Shown piece after piece: positions 10,544 to 23,107 of a stretch of 64,000 nucleotides of DNA. Position numbers and translations under genes: made by a program. The notes under the pieces were generated by a model. It saw nothing but the letters and a program-made list of their open reading frames with translations. It was not told the origin of the DNA and did no database searches. Source of the stretch: [Phialemoniopsis] sp. UDSM-2020 (lineage: Eukaryota > Ascomycota > Sordariomycetes > Thyridiales > Thyridiaceae); the NCBI GenBank assembly GCA_018873225.1, contig JAEILZ010000001.1:930001-994000 (forward strand), read 5' to 3'. Each line of letters begins with the position of its first letter. The stretch's first letter is position 1.

Positions 10544-11583
10544 TGTGTGTGTAAAGGTAAGGAAGGGTTCTCGGAGGAAGTGAAACTCGCGTGATCCGAA
10601 TCACAGGTCAAAGAGCAATGCTGTAAGTACACGATAAGACAGACGAGCTGAGTTCAATCCCCAGGTTCTCGCAAGCAATTGCTGTCCAAAAAATTTCCAA
10701 TAAGGCGAAGCAGAGTGCCACGAGGAAAAAGTTGTTTAAGTTCGGGAGCCTTTGCGACGAAACTGCGAGAGCAGGAGGAAATCTAAAGCTGCGGTCGTAG
10801 CCATTTTATCGCGCAGGGCGTAGGCACGATGATCTGCCGGTGTCCGGTACTGATGGCCCGCGCTGGGCCCTTTCTACCCGTCCGTCCGATATCGAAAAGA
10901 GCCCGTCCGTTTCACGTAATGCCTTGGTCTCTTGAACCCACCACATGCATGACTGTCCTCGCAAGTTGCGTGCGCCTAGACACCCCCAAACTCTCCAAAG
11001 GGAACAAATTCGCGAGCGCCATATCCCACGGACCCCACCAAAAGATAAGTCCTCCCCACCATGTATCGCGACGCCATTGGGACTTTCGGCGGGCCAGGGG
11101 CCGGTAGTCAGTCCGGGCACCGATCAGGAGTCATGACTAGTGGTGCCGAATTGTCCACCAAACAGAGATTGATCCGATCGTGGAGCCCACAGGCCGTGAA
11201 GGCTGGCCCCGAAGTCGGGTCGTGTCGGCATCGCCGTTGACGCCAACCCCCGCGGGTAGTGCAGTAGGCCACGCGAGCTCCACCGCTAGGTGCGCACCTG
11301 TCTCCGATGGAAGGATTGATGGAAATGGGAGGTTCGCAAGCTCGATAGCTTTTCATAATCGGTCGGTAAGACGCAGTGCAAGGCCCATGAAGGCTAGACG
11401 AGGACCTCTGATGAGATGACATGGCCTAGCACATTATTCCCTTGTAGGCCTGCCGTGTCGCCTGTTCACCGCCAATGGGCAAAAATCGTGCTCAAGGCGT
11501 TTCCAGCCCTCCCGGAGATGTCGAACGTGTTGCCATACCGTAACAACGGCAGTCGTAGTTGAGCAATTAATGGACCGGCCTCA
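10544..11583. other. Intergenic, 1 kb, no gene supported
   Basis: Promoter side of the alcohol dehydrogenase and 3' side of the DUF7704 gene. Only short frames without motifs. Confidence 0.4.
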
Positions 11584-12090
11584 TCACGCGCGCTTCGGCC
11601 CAGGCTGCGATTCCGCGCCGCCCAGCCCAACGCCCGCGAGAAAAGCCATCCGCATAGAAGCACCCAGGTAAACAAACGGTATGTTCCCCCAATCAATAGC
11701 ATTCCAGCTCCAAACACTCCAGTAGATCTCCGGTGCGCCCGCCGCGCGGACGCTGTAGAGGTGTCCCAAGTCGGCGATGAGCATACACAGGAGCAGCGAG
11801 CGCCAGACGCGCAGGTCGCTCGTCGAGCGCAGGACGAGGGCCTCGTTGAGCGCGAAGAAGAGGTACAGGTTGGCGAGCTGGTCGAGCACGACGGAGCCGC
11901 CCGTCGGGATGGTAAGAGGAAGGGAGGCGGCGTCGGTGAGCTCGAGGTAGGTGCGCTGGGCAAAGTGGGCGTAGTAGGCGCCGACGAGGGCGGAGGCGGG
12001 CTCAACGAGCAGGAAGAAGAGGCGGTAGGCGAAGGGCAGGCGGAAGCCCATGGCGCCGGTGCGGAGGGATTGGGATTTGGTGTCTGCCAT
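11584..12090 (-). CDS. DUF7704 four-helix membrane protein
   Basis: Single-exon 168-residue protein. It matches the fungal DUF7704 pattern as I remember it: FRLPFAYRLFFLLVEPASALVG at about 16-37 (first membrane helix), AHFAQRTYLEL, then LANLYLFFALNEALVLR at about 72-88, a third helix in LLLCMLIADLGHLYSV, and WNAIDWGNIPFVYLGASMR before the last helix. The family's role is unknown. It is widespread in ascomycetes and predicted to sit in an internal membrane. Neighbours give no functional clue. Confidence 0.8.
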   Translation of the reverse strand: MADTKSQSLRTGAMGFRLPFAYRLFFLLVEPASALVGAYYAHFAQRTYLELTDAASLPLTIPTGGSVVLDQLANLYLFFALNEALVLRSTSDLRVWRSLLLCMLIADLGHLYSVRAAGAPEIYWSVWSWNAIDWGNIPFVYLGASMRMAFLAGVGLGGAESQPGPKRA

Positions 12091-14901
12091 GGTTATTCAA
12101 GGTGATACAAGTGCGCGGTCGTTGTGTATTTGAGGGAAAAGAGGTGTGTTGAAGTTGAAGAGGAGCGGGGAAGCAGTCGAGGTCATCAAGGTGCTTATTG
12201 GATTGCTCGTTTTGGACGTTGTACGAGAAACGAGCGGCCGCCTGTACTGCAGCTGCTATTGATGGGGCAAAGCCGACGACCATCAATTGACTCTGGCATG
12301 CGTTCTGGAAATCTCAATCTATCATTTCGTCGCTCTCTTTGATTATATAAATCATTTGAAGGATTTTTTTCCCCGCATTCATTATTTTTATTCTTTCTAT
12401 CTGGCTTCATCACCAGAGCTAGACGGGCAGTGCGCTGTGGTGTGCTGTTCAACTGAACGAGGCAGGCATGCCCCATTAACAGAAAAGTACATCCTCTCTA
12501 CGCCTGGACTCAGCAAGTCGAATATGTCGATAATCTGAATCAATTGATTGGCCAGGTCGCCCTTCCAGGAGAGGCGGGCTTTGCAGCCAGACGCGGTTCA
12601 TCCACAAATCTTCAAGATAACGATTTGTGCTCAAGTCCGAAATCGCTCTACAGCGTCTTCTAAGCATACGGCTGCCTGACATGTTAGTGTCACGAGTATG
12701 AAGCTACGACATTGCAATACAGCATGGAACACACCTAGATTGAGACTGTCGATTGATGCAGCCTCGATGCTTGCGGCTCGTGATGCAGACTGGCACAACG
12801 TACCTACCGGGGACTGCTGGCAGCGCAGGGTCGTATCGGCTGGCCGTCCATATTATGCATGTATCAAATGTACATAACTCTTCAACGGTCGCCATGACGA
12901 AAGCCACGAGGTTAGGTAGGTGACGAGATGCTGCAAATCTCCTTTAAATCAACAACAAACAAGGGTCATCAAGGGGCCCTGGCCTCGGTTGGCTTGGCCG
13001 AGATGGATGATGGCACTTGCGGGGGTGGGCAAGATTGGGATGGGCGATCACAGCACGCGAAAAGGGCCGTTATTGTTCCATTTGAGGGTTTGTCCAGGGG
13101 TTGTCATGTTTGGTAGGGTTGTGTGGGTGTGTGGGTGGCATCGTGTGTTATTAAGAGCCGTGCCTAGCTCATTGGAGGGTAAGGGGAAGCATCCAATGGC
13201 CTGGGGACGATTTGAGGCTGACTTCAGCTGATTTGGTACAGCTGATAAGCGACGTAAATAGAGAATAGCAGACCAAAGGTGGTAAGCTTTGGAGTTGTTG
13301 TTGACTACTGCTTTGTCTGTCTGTTTGGAGATGCTTTGTCTACGAGTCTCGATACGTCCAGTTCATGCAAAACAGCGACGGGTTCGTCAATCTCTGTGGC
13401 GTCGTGGTGCAATATGGAGCAGTGACAAATTCGCCAGGGCTTGAGAGGTGTGATGGATGAGATCCATGGATGGACGGGAATGGGTGGGAAATAGACATGG
13501 CGGAGACGGCAACCAAATCCCTGAAAACACAATCTGGGCAGGGCTTAATGAGATGCAACCCCTGGATGGCTGATGCTTAGTATGGATGTACCTAGGTCCA
13601 TCCGTAACGCATGAATCAAAACATATGCACATCCCCAATACGTGTACGGGGTAATGTTTAGTGTTTATTGAGCAAACATTTTTGGGTCGTGTCTCTTCCA
13701 CATCGCAGAGAACACGACACATCCTGCCAGCGCAACAGTTGAACATTCAATCAATTGTGTGCATTGTTGCAGCACACGACACCCTGTCGTCGACGATAAG
13801 ACTTGCCTATTGCGAGCACGCGCAGCTCGACGACGTCTGACCGCACATCCAGTCCTGCGAGATCAGACCGCCAGCTCTGCGGTATCACCAAACTCACAGA
13901 CCCCGTACATACAAGCGCCGAGCAGGTCTAGTCTTGCGCCGTCAGTTGCACCATCTCCACTGCTCCATCGCCTTCTCCACGTCTGTCTGGGGCCCTGGGG
14001 TACAGGCGGACAAGCGGATTGTAGTTGGTGTTTCATTCGCTTCCAACGGTTGAGGCAGGCACAAAAGGATAAACAACGCAAAAGCAGAGGCCTGGATCGA
14101 CAATGCGTTGATCGGCCAGCATCCTTACCCTTCCTGTCGCTCAACCAGGCCATCTTCAGCTCCGGCGGTCTAAAAGGGACGGTCGAGCCGAAGTTCTGGA
14201 GAAGGGGAAAAAGCAGAAAATTTTCTTTCCTGCATTGGCATTGGACCCTGAAAGGCACTAAAAGTGAAAGGCTAGAAGGGGGGAGTCACGGCCAAGGGAT
14301 CCAACCAAAGAAAGATCTTCAAACCAGTGGCGGCTCGTGCTGCTTAGTCTGAGATTTTCAGCCCTGGGCCAGTCCAGTCCACTCCTTGTCATTTTCCCTG
14401 GTTTTGGTCTCTCCCTCTCCCTTCTCCAGCTAAAGTACTAAGTACCAGACCGACCTAGTGTAAGTATCCTGTCCATCCCTCCCTCCTTTTGGTCCCGCCC
14501 GCATTCCTGACACCCCCGGAAACCGATTTAGAGCCATCCATTCCAATTCCCAAGGAACGGCCATCCAACACGCGGGTGTGCCTGAGTCAAGTTCTCGACT
14601 CGCAAACTCTTTTTTTTTTCTCTTTCCCCTTACCAGGAGTCGAGGAGAGCAGAGAAGAGCACAGTATTTCCCATTTTCTTTCTTTTATTCACGGGCCACG
14701 ACATAGCTTTTCGACAATCCCTTACCTTCATTTGATTCCGTTTGTCTACCTGTCGCGCGGCGCTCGCCGAATTCCGAAGAAGCAAAGGTTGTTCCCTGGA
14801 TCCGATCCCTTGCTGCCACGAACATCACACGGGCCGACGCTTCAACGACGACTCTTCTCCCTTCCTCCCTGCCGTCAGAGAGACCCTTCTTCCGACCAAT
14901 T
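12091..14901. other. Long intergenic region, 2.8 kb; upstream region of the F-box/WD40 gene
   Basis: I find no supported gene. The plus-strand frame 13759-14352 (197 codons) is Arg/Ser/His-rich without motifs and overlaps an equally open antisense frame. The last 500 bases are pyrimidine-rich leader with a likely 5'-UTR intron (listed separately). The length is compatible with an extended promoter and leader for a regulatory gene. Confidence 0.4.
14460..14636 (+). other. Probable 5'-UTR intron of the F-box/WD40 gene
   Basis: A perfect donor GTAAGTAT begins at 14460. A textbook acceptor follows a long T/C tract and ends TTACCAG at 14636. The intervening 177 bases have no gene. Splicing would leave a leader of about 265 nt before the ATG at 14902. 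Confidence 0.45.
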
Positions 14902-17356
14902 ATGGTCCAGACACTGCCCCGACGAGTCTTTCCAGTCAGCGACTGGGCTCCCTCTCAAGAAGCCATGTATCCCGAATCTTCAACGACCCAGCCCACCACG
15001 GCGCACACTTTCACGACTCACGAACCCGACTCTCCCACCACGGTCGTCCCCAACGCCCTGCGCTACAGAAGCATGAGCGTCACACTCCCCTGGCGGCAGC
15101 GGCCTAAGTCTGCCTTCTTCGGCCAGGAGCACGAGCTCCTTGATAGCGATGCCGACCGCTCGCCACACCACGACATGAGGAGGGCGCGGTCACGGACTCA
15201 CACCGACGTCTTTGAGGAGTACGATGAGGAGCACTTCCACGGCGGCCACGTCGGCGACTCTGCAGAGCACACCAACACCGCCGCGTCAAAGGGCAAGAAG
15301 GCCATCAAGGGCGCCCTGCGCCGCGCCTCCATCTCCCTCAAGGGTATCATCCCCCGGCGCACCTCGGTCGCCACGAGCAACGGCGAGGAACACCACATCC
15401 GTAGCATGCTGCGCAGCGCCCACGAGCACCACTCTCCATCTCACGCACTGCTCTCCCCCTTCGATCCGGCCCCGGGCCCCAACCACGCCCGCCCCACCAC
15501 TTCACACTCGACCTGGCGCCGCTTACGGCAGGCCGCGAGCTTCCGCCACTCGAGGGTGCTGTACCATGGCTTCCCGGGCCTCGAGACCATCGAGTCGCCC
15601 CGCGAGTCCACATTTAACCTGCAGCAGCAACCGCAGGTCCCTGTTCCGGGTAACAACAATGGCCCACCCATTATCCCGCCCAACACGGGCGGCGCCGCCC
15701 GTGCGTCTGCTGCGGCCTTCCAGTCCGAGGTGCAGAGGAAATGGCTGCAGCCAGAGGAGTACCAGACCGACCGCGAGAGCGGCATCGGCATCGCCGTGAC
15801 CACCTCGGACGGAGCTGACCAGCTCGTCCTTGGCGACGACGACGAGCAGCCCGATATGGGCGTTGACGTCGACAACCGCGCCGACGAGGCCGACGTCGAC
15901 GTCCCCGGCATCACCAAGATCGACTTCGTCTCGCAGCTGCCCGCCGAGCTGGCCATCCACATCCTCGCCAACCTCGACGCTGCAACGCTTGCCACCGCCG
16001 CGCGCGTCGCCCGCCACTGGAACTGGGTCGTGAAGAACCAGCACATCTGGCGCGAGTCCTTCTTGCGCGAGAAGACGACCACGTACGCCACGAGCGGGCC
16101 CGTCCGCCCGGGCGTCGGCATGGGCATCCCACCCACGCGGCCCGGCAACGACTGGAGGCAGATCTACAAGACCAAGGAGGAGCTCGACAGGAGGTGGAAG
16201 GAGGGCAAGGCCACGCCCGTCTACCTCAACGGCCACTCGGACAGTATCTACTGTCTCCAGTTCGACGAGTATGTTCTCGTGCTCTTCACACTTGACCAGC
16301 CAGTCATGCTAATCAATTTCTCTCTGCAGGTCCAAGATCATCACCGGCTCCCGCGACAAGACCATCCGCATCTGGGACATGCATACCCTCGCCTGCAAGC
16401 TCGTCATCGGCCCGCCCGAGGTCATCCACGACCCGGCCCTGCTCTACGACGAGGAAGGCCGCCCGACGCACTACGCCACCCCCGACGCCGCCACCGAGGC
16501 CGCCGTCCGCGGTCCCTCGAGCCACCCGGCCGCCGTGACCTTTGAGACGCACCACAAGGCCTCGATCCTGTGCCTGCAGTACGACGACCGCATCCTCGTC
16601 ACGGGCTCCTCGGACTCGACCTGCATCGTCTACAGCATCGCCTCGGGCTACCGCCCCGTCCGCCGCCTGCAGCACCACTCGGCCGCCGTGCTCGACCTGT
16701 GCTTCGACGACCGCTACATCGTCACCTGCTCCAAGGACATTTCGATCTGCGTGTGGGACCGCGAGACCGGCACCTTGCTCAAGCAGCTGCGCGGGCACTC
16801 GGGCCCCGTCAACGCCGTGCAGATGCGCGGCAACACGATCGTGTCTTGCAGCGGCGACTTCCGCGTCAAGCTCTGGAACATCGAGACGGGCAAGGCGATC
16901 CGCGAATTCCAGGGCCACACCAAGGGGCTCGCGTGCTCGCAGTTCTCCGAGGACGGGCGGTACGTCGCCTCCGCCGGCAACGACCGCGTGATCCGCGTCT
17001 GGGACGCCAACACGGGCGAGTGCGTGCGCGAGATGAAGGCGCACGAGAACCTCGTGCGCAGCCTGCACATCGACAGCGTCAGCGGGCGGCTCGTCAGCGG
17101 CTCGTACGACACCGACATCAAGGTGTTTGACATGGAGACCGGAAGGCAGCTGCTCGACTTCCCGAGGTGGCACGCCAGCTGGGTGCTCAGCGCCAAGAGC
17201 GACTACCGGCGCATCATCAGTACTGGCCAGGACCCCAAGATCCTGGTCATGGACTTTGGCGCGGGCGTCGAGGGCATTGAGATGCTGGAGAGCTGCGGCG
17301 GTGCCTCTGGCAGGGAGGTGGTTGATGTTAGTGATGAGATTGAGGGGAGGTTATGA
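14902..17356 (+). CDS. F-box and WD40-repeat protein (SCF ubiquitin-ligase substrate receptor)
   Basis: Exons 14902-16268 and 16330-17356 (61-nt intron) encode 797 residues. Residues 1-330 are disordered, rich in Ser/Pro/His and short basic patches. The F-box is near 336-380 (DFVSQLPAELAIHILANLDA, then WNWVVKNQHIWRE). Seven WD-type blades follow, recognisable from YCLQFDESKIITGSRDKTIRIWD, TGSSDSTCIVYS, TCSKDISICVWD, SCSGDFRVKLWN, ASAGNDRVIRVWD, SGSYDTDIKVFD and STGQDPKILVMD. Family members bind Skp1 through the F-box and phosphorylated targets through the propeller. The target is not evident. Fungal members of this type act in nutrient signalling or development, so I leave the gene unnamed. 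Confidence 0.93.
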
Positions 17357-17501
17357 ATTTGAGAAGAGGAGCGAAGAGGCATTTCGCATATTAAGCGAGC
17401 GAGCGGAGTGCCGGGATCGAGTTGCATTATTTGACGAAGGATACAACACAGGTTTGAAAGGAAAATCTGGTTACAGCGAAAGGAAAAGGGAATTATGGGA
17501 G

Positions 17502-17519
17502 CATCATCATCATCATCAT
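17502..17519 (+). repeat. (CAT)6 microsatellite
   Basis: Six perfect CAT units in the 3'-UTR region, 145 bases after the F-box/WD40 stop codon. Confidence 0.8.
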
Positions 17520-18543
17520 CCATAAGAACATTTTGCTTCTTTTTTTTTATGTCAGGTCGTTTTCTGAATCGGGACAGGGAGAGATGGGAAACAAGACACC
17601 CTCACGGGTAGTCAATATGGAGCAAACTTTGTCTTTTCATTGCGCTTTTTTGCTTTATCCCCCTTACACACGAGACAGAAGCTGTGGAGAGGAGTGGTTT
17701 GCGTGTTTCTGCCAGGAACTGCATCGCGAGCGGGTTGATTGTCAAAGAGGAAAGCATTTCCAACATTTTGTCGTTGCTTCAACAAATCATTGGTTCGGCA
17801 ATAGATCCGAGAGTCATTGTTTCTACTACATCATACTAGACTGAACGGCGATAGAAGAATGGTTAGTTTGACTGGTTATTCTCGATGCGAAGCTTCGTTG
17901 CTTTTTGACTCTTGAGGTAGTGTCTCGTGTGTTGAGCGACTCGGGATTGTTTTGGGGGTAGGACTAGTCTGTGCTATCGACCTTGTCACGGTTTTGGTGA
18001 GATGAGTACTTATCAGGCTTCCCAGTATCATCTTCATGTAATTATGTGATGCAACATTGTTCCCACGTGGGCTGATAAGGGATTGATTGACAGCTTGCTC
18101 GGCGTCAAGGATGTCCCAACGTAGCCCAGTCTTTCGAGGGATTCGGCCGAGAGTTCCGGGATTCCTTTGTCGCGATTCGCAACCTCCGCATCCAGCTCCC
18201 GGAAAACTGTAGCCATGCCATGCAGGTTACCCCAGCTTGGCATCAATCTAGATGAGTCTTCTTCCTTCCGGAGAAGCAGCAAGCTTTGATGTGACAAGGA
18301 TCAAGCCTTTGAGCATTGCCCAGACAAGGAAAGGATTGTCGGAGGCTGTCGGGGTTTGGCGTACGGGGGGCGCGGGATCCACACCGGAACGTCTCCGCAT
18401 CTTGTTGTTTCGTCTCCGGTGGAAGTTGTTGATGGTAACCAGGTCCCTGGGGCATCCCCGATACCCCGGATGGGGTAACTGTCATCTCCCCCGCGCAGGA
18501 TCATTCCAGCCATGCAGGAAGAGGAAGGAGAATTGCGTGAAGA

Positions 18544-18549
18544 TATAAA
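18544..18549 (+). promoter_or_regulatory. TATA box of the tannase/feruloyl-esterase gene
   Basis: TATAAA about 110 bases upstream of the ATG at 18655. A GCTAAC branch-like sequence and CACCAG acceptor-like sequence lie between it and the ATG, hinting at a leader intron or an extra first exon. Confidence 0.4.
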
Positions 18550-18654
18550 CAGGGCGAGGAGGAGGAGGTGGTGGTCTTGGTAGCGGTGGCGACAGCTCCG
18601 GCACAGGCTAACTAATCGTTCGCACCTCCTGAACACCAGTGTCTTACTTTCACG

Positions 18655-20439
18655 ATGAACACCTCCTTGGCCGCAGCATGCCAGCCGTCGACCTTCAGTC
18701 CCGCCCTCTTCGGCGCAGAGGTCCTCAACATCTACGCGACCTACGTCACGGGCTACAACGCCGTGGCGCCCGACACGGCGCGGTTCATCGCCCCCTCGGT
18801 CAACCGCACCGGCCTGAGCTTCTGCAACGTGACGGTCGAGTACACGCACCCGGGCCAGGAGGACCGCGTCTTCGTCGAGACCTGGCTGCCCGCGCAGCAG
18901 GACTGGAACGGCCGCTTCCAGGCCGTCGGCGGCGGCGGGTGGCGCGCGGGCCGGTTCGCGCTGACCAACAACATGATGATCGGCGGCATGGCCGACGGCT
19001 TCGCCATGACGTCGACCGACGCCGGCTGCGGGGGCGGCGGGCTGCCGCAGTGGTCGCTGCACAGCCCTGGGAACGTCAACTTGAACAAGTTGAACAACTT
19101 TGCCAACGTGGCTCTGCATGATCAGGTATGTGGAAACCAAACCTTGGACCCTGCGCCTTTTGAGAGAGCCTTGGCTGACCGGCATGTCGTAGGCCGTGAT
19201 CGGCAAGTCCCTGATCAACAGCTACTACGGCACCGGCCCCAAGTACTCGTACTTCACGGGTTGCTCGACGGGCGGACGCATGGCCCTGGCCGTCGCCCAG
19301 CGGTACCCGGAGGACTTTGACGGCATCGCCGCGTCCGCGCCCGCCGTCAACGACCCGGAGCTCGCGGCCTTCCTGTACTGGCCGCAGCAGGTCATGAACG
19401 AGCTCGGCGAGTACCCGTACCCGTGCGAGATCAACGCCATCACGGCGGCCGCCGTGAGCGCGTGCGATGAGCTCGACGGCGCGAGGGACGGCATCATCGC
19501 GCAGCCCGACGAGTGCTTGAAGCAATTTGATCCGTTCTCGGTGGTGGGTCAGGAGATTGAGTGCGCGCAAGCTGGTGGTGCGAAAGTCAAGATCAGCAAG
19601 ACGGCGGCGATCGCGGTCAACGAGACGTGGACGGGCATGCCGACAAAGAGGAACAGGGGCCTGCTCAAGGGTTTGCGTCCTGGCGCGGCGTTGTCGCATC
19701 CGAATGTCACGACGATTGTCAAGACGCAGTGCAATGACACGGGTTGTGTTGGAGCGCCGACGTACTTGGTGAGTTTAGCCTGTTGTCATGTGCCATGAGT
19801 GAGAGCAAGAAGCTGACATAATTATGTTTCTTCCAGGGCAGCGATTTTATCCAGTACTTCTTTGCCAAGGACCCGACGGTTGATCTCTCCACGATGACCC
19901 GGCACGACTTTGACGAGTATATTTACATGGCCAACTACTACAACGACATCATTGCTTCGTATGACCCCGATCTCAAGCCCTTCCGAGATGCTGGAGGTAA
20001 ACTCATCTCGATGCACGGACTGGTGAGTTAGGCTATCCGGCTAACACCGTACTCATCCTACAAAGACTAACCTAAACCCAACTGCCAGGCCGATGAGCTC
20101 CTCCCCGACCACCAAACCGCAGAGTACTATGAAGCGGTCGACAAGCTGACGGGCAACGTGCACGACTTCTACCGCTACTTTGAGGTCCCCGGCCTCGGAC
20201 ACTGCACGGGCGGCAAGAGCGGCCAGCCGAATCAGCTCATGCAGCAATTGATGGACTGGGTGGAGAAGGGCACGGCGCCCGACTCTACTCCCGTCAAGCT
20301 CAACGTGTCCAACACGATCCACAACCGCATTCTCTGCCCGTATCCTCAGCGTGCCGAGTTCAACAAGGACTGTGGCGACCCTACGAAGGAGAGTTGCTGG
20401 TCGTGCAAGGCGAGCAAGCCCTGCACCAAGAGAAGATAG
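18655..20439 (+). CDS. Tannase/feruloyl esterase family enzyme
   Basis: Exons 18655-19125, 19193-19768, 19837-20022 and 20089-20439 give 527 residues. The family's CS-D-HC catalytic arrangement is visible: nucleophile Ser in GCSTGGR near 181 with its preceding Cys, acid Asp in ADELLPDH near 413, and His in GHCTGG near 448 with its following Cys. The family hydrolyses gallate or hydroxycinnamate esters of plant cell walls outside the cell. Many Asn-X-Ser/Thr sites and Cys pairs fit a secreted protein, but the predicted start (MNTSLAAACQPS) lacks a clear signal peptide. It begins about where the mature protein should, so an upstream first exon may be missing. A Zn2Cys6 regulator lies tail-to-tail 280 bases away. 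Confidence 0.92.
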
Positions 20440-20721
20440 ATCCCAACGCATTTCGGAGGACCCAGGGATCAATAGAGTGGGTAGGACAAATTTAGCTTAA
20501 TCCGATACTTGTACATGTGCCAGGATGGTGTCTTAGTTTGAGCATAATACTTAGCTGAAATGGAACGTTCTCTGAACGAATCTTGACTTGCCTTGGAGAT
20601 CATCATGTAAAAAGCCAATTGTGAATACGTTGCTTGAATGCTCACTTGGTCACTTGCGCCTGTCTTGTGGTACTGGTAGTTCGTCCAGAGGGTATCACAT
20701 TATCATTAACCAGAAGCTACA

Positions 20722-23107
20722 TTACATCGAGCCTTTTCCCCAGCCCCAGATGTTTAGTGGATCGTCAGGGACGAGATTAAACATGACTGCAAACAGTACG
20801 ATCAGTACGAGGAGCTCAAGCGTAGCAGAGGCACAAACATACCTTGACCAAAGGCTCCAAATGCCTCATCAAGTGGTAAATCCATGGGTTGGAGATCGGA
20901 ATTGGGGTTCATGAGGTTCTGGAACGACGGAGGCAGCACCCATTCCTCGTCGATATTCCCACCAGCAACATTATCCGTCTGAGGGTTCGGCATGTTCTGC
21001 AGAAGACTCTCGTCATAGCACGCATCTTCAGGCTGACCAGCAAAGTTGCCGTTGGCAGACATAGCCCGGCGCTCGTGCTCCTGGCTACTGGCCTGCTGCT
21101 GCTCCTGCTGCTGGTGCGCCAGCCCTTGCTGCTGCTGCTCCTTGAACGCCATGTCCACCTCGCGGTGCAGGCTCAGCTTCAGCAAATCGCTGAGCAGGCG
21201 GTCGGCGTGCCGCGCGACCTGGCTCTCGGGCCGCAGGGCTTTCGCCGCTTGGATAATGCGGAATACGCCCGCCTTGGCCTCCTGGGCCGTGGTGCTGTAG
21301 GGGTGGCTCGTCGGCGGGATGCACAGGATGACGCCCGCGGAGAAGAGGTGGATGAAGACAAAGGCCATGCAGAACTCGTCCTTGAACTCCATCATGGGCA
21401 CGCGCGAGGTGCGCAGCGCCGCTTTGACCGAGACGTCGAAGGAGCGCGAGACGTACTCGGTGGAGCTCCGGCTCACGTCCTGGCGGGACTCGGAGGAGAG
21501 TTTGTGTTCCAGGAGAGGTCGATGGGCGAGGATGACTGCGGCGTCGTAGGTGATCTGCAGGACGTAGGCTTGAAGCTTGAGGCGGCGGAGGCTGAGTTTG
21601 CCTTCGTCCTGTTCTGCCTCTAGCTCTTGCGGCGATGGTTGCTGCAGGTACTCTTCGGACATGTTGTCAGTGTTGAGGGGCGGCGGCAGCGAGTTGCGCC
21701 ATGCGTTTAGCTGGATCTCGAGGTCTTGAACAGCTGCAATCAACGACTGCAGCTCGTCTACCGTCATGGGGTTATGAAGTCGCATCAGTCTAAATGTAGA
21801 CAAAATCTTCCTGATGAGCTCATAAAGCTTGTACTTGAACCAATGGAAGCTCAAGACAGCGACCGACCCGCCAAACTTCTCTCGAATATAGCGATCGGTG
21901 GAGAGGTCGATAGCGGTATCGTCGATTTCAGCAAGAGGCAGCAGATCCGAGAATGCCTGGTCGAGTGATGCTGGACGACCGTAGATCTGCGAGGCGAAGG
22001 TGTCGGCAACAGTGAGGTGGTTCCAGCAGCGACGCCGGATCTGAGTGGTAATCTCGTTCGTCTCGGAATCGCAGTGCAACGCCTGGGCGTACGAAGTCCT
22101 GACTGCAAGCCCTATGGTGGCCCAGGCAAGACTCGGAGACCCGTGAAAGATGTTGAACGCGCCGAGAAGAACACAGACTTGCACCGTCTCTATGCAGTTG
22201 TCCTCCAAGAGATCGATGAGGTGCAGTCGCACCTCTGCAATCATCTGGTCCATCAGCTTGCGAGGCTCGCATGGCATGGACGCAAGCAGCTGTTGGCCTC
22301 TGGGCGATGAGTTTTGTATCGCACACTTGAGGCCGAGGGCGCAGACGGCAAGGGTGATGAGGACCTTGCTCATATCCCTGCGTGGCCAGGACGTAGCATA
22401 GAGGAGCTGCCGCGCCTGCTGGACAAAGGAAGGCTTGTGAAATATCCAGATGAACCAGTCAACCTTGTCAAAGTAGACGTCGATCAGCGCCTCCATGACT
22501 GCCGGTGGCGGCATCTGCATGGACTGCAGGGTCCATGGAGGGCCACTGGGGAAGCTTGGCGTGGCATCCCCGTCCCCCGGAATTGTGGAGGTCTCCAGCG
22601 GCGCAGACGTCCCCAGGCTCTCGTACATGTTCATGGCCAGAGAGATGGCGGATCTGTTCGCACCGAACTGCTGGGCATGGGGCGGCGACTCGGCGACGTG
22701 CTGTGACATCGGGGTGAGCACGTTGGTCTGCACCGAGATGCAGCCCGACTGATCGCCAATGCCCGGGCTGCTCGAGACATCTGATCGAGGACGTATCGAG
22801 GTGTCGGCAATGCCTGGGCTTCCACCAGGAGTCTCGTCTGTCTGCCTCTTCTGCCTTCGTACTGCTGAGCCCAGCACAGTCCGAGGCCGACACTCCATGC
22901 CCGAGCGCACGCACATGGTGCAAGGCTTCATGGAGTCGCACTGGGGGCAACCCGTCAGCGGACAATAGCCATCAACAATGAGATTTGCCACCCTCCTACC
23001 TTCAACTTCTGCCGCCGACATCGAGCACAGGCCATGGATGCCCGCCGGACAGGCCGGACGGCGGCGCCGGAGACGTCGGCGGCAGCATAGGGACGGCTGG
23101 GCTGCAT
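20722..23107 (-). CDS. Zn2Cys6 transcription factor with fungal-specific middle domain
   Basis: Exons 23107-23000, 22940-20843 and 20786-20722 give 756 residues. The first exon ends exactly inside the zinc cluster. Splicing joins ACARCRRQKLK to CDSMKPCTMCVRSGMEC, giving the canonical C-x2-C-x6-C-x5-C-x2-C-x6-C near residues 27-53. The last intron replaces a frame-running tail with NLVPDDPLNIWGWG, which reads like a conserved C-terminus. The middle region (VDWFIWIFHKPSF onwards) is the fungal-specific transcription-factor domain; a Gln-rich coiled stretch follows near 680. Start alternatives are Met1 or Met25. It is nuclear and likely binds CGG half-sites. Its position beside the tannase-family gene makes that gene a candidate target (inference). 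Confidence 0.9.

Larger units (their letters stand above)
17357..18654. other. Intergenic, 1.3 kb
   Basis: Holds the 3'-UTR of the F-box/WD40 gene, including a (CAT)6 microsatellite at 17502-17519, and the promoter of the tannase-family gene. No gene is supported. Confidence 0.4.

Noticed and set aside
13759..14352. 197-codon plus-strand frame in the long upstream region
   Set aside because: Arg/Ser/His-rich, no motif, overlapped by an equally open antisense frame. Fits leader or promoter DNA.
17502..17519. Run encoding six histidines, like an affinity tag
   Set aside because: It is a natural (CAT)6 microsatellite in a 3'-UTR, in a frame not used by the F-box/WD40 gene.
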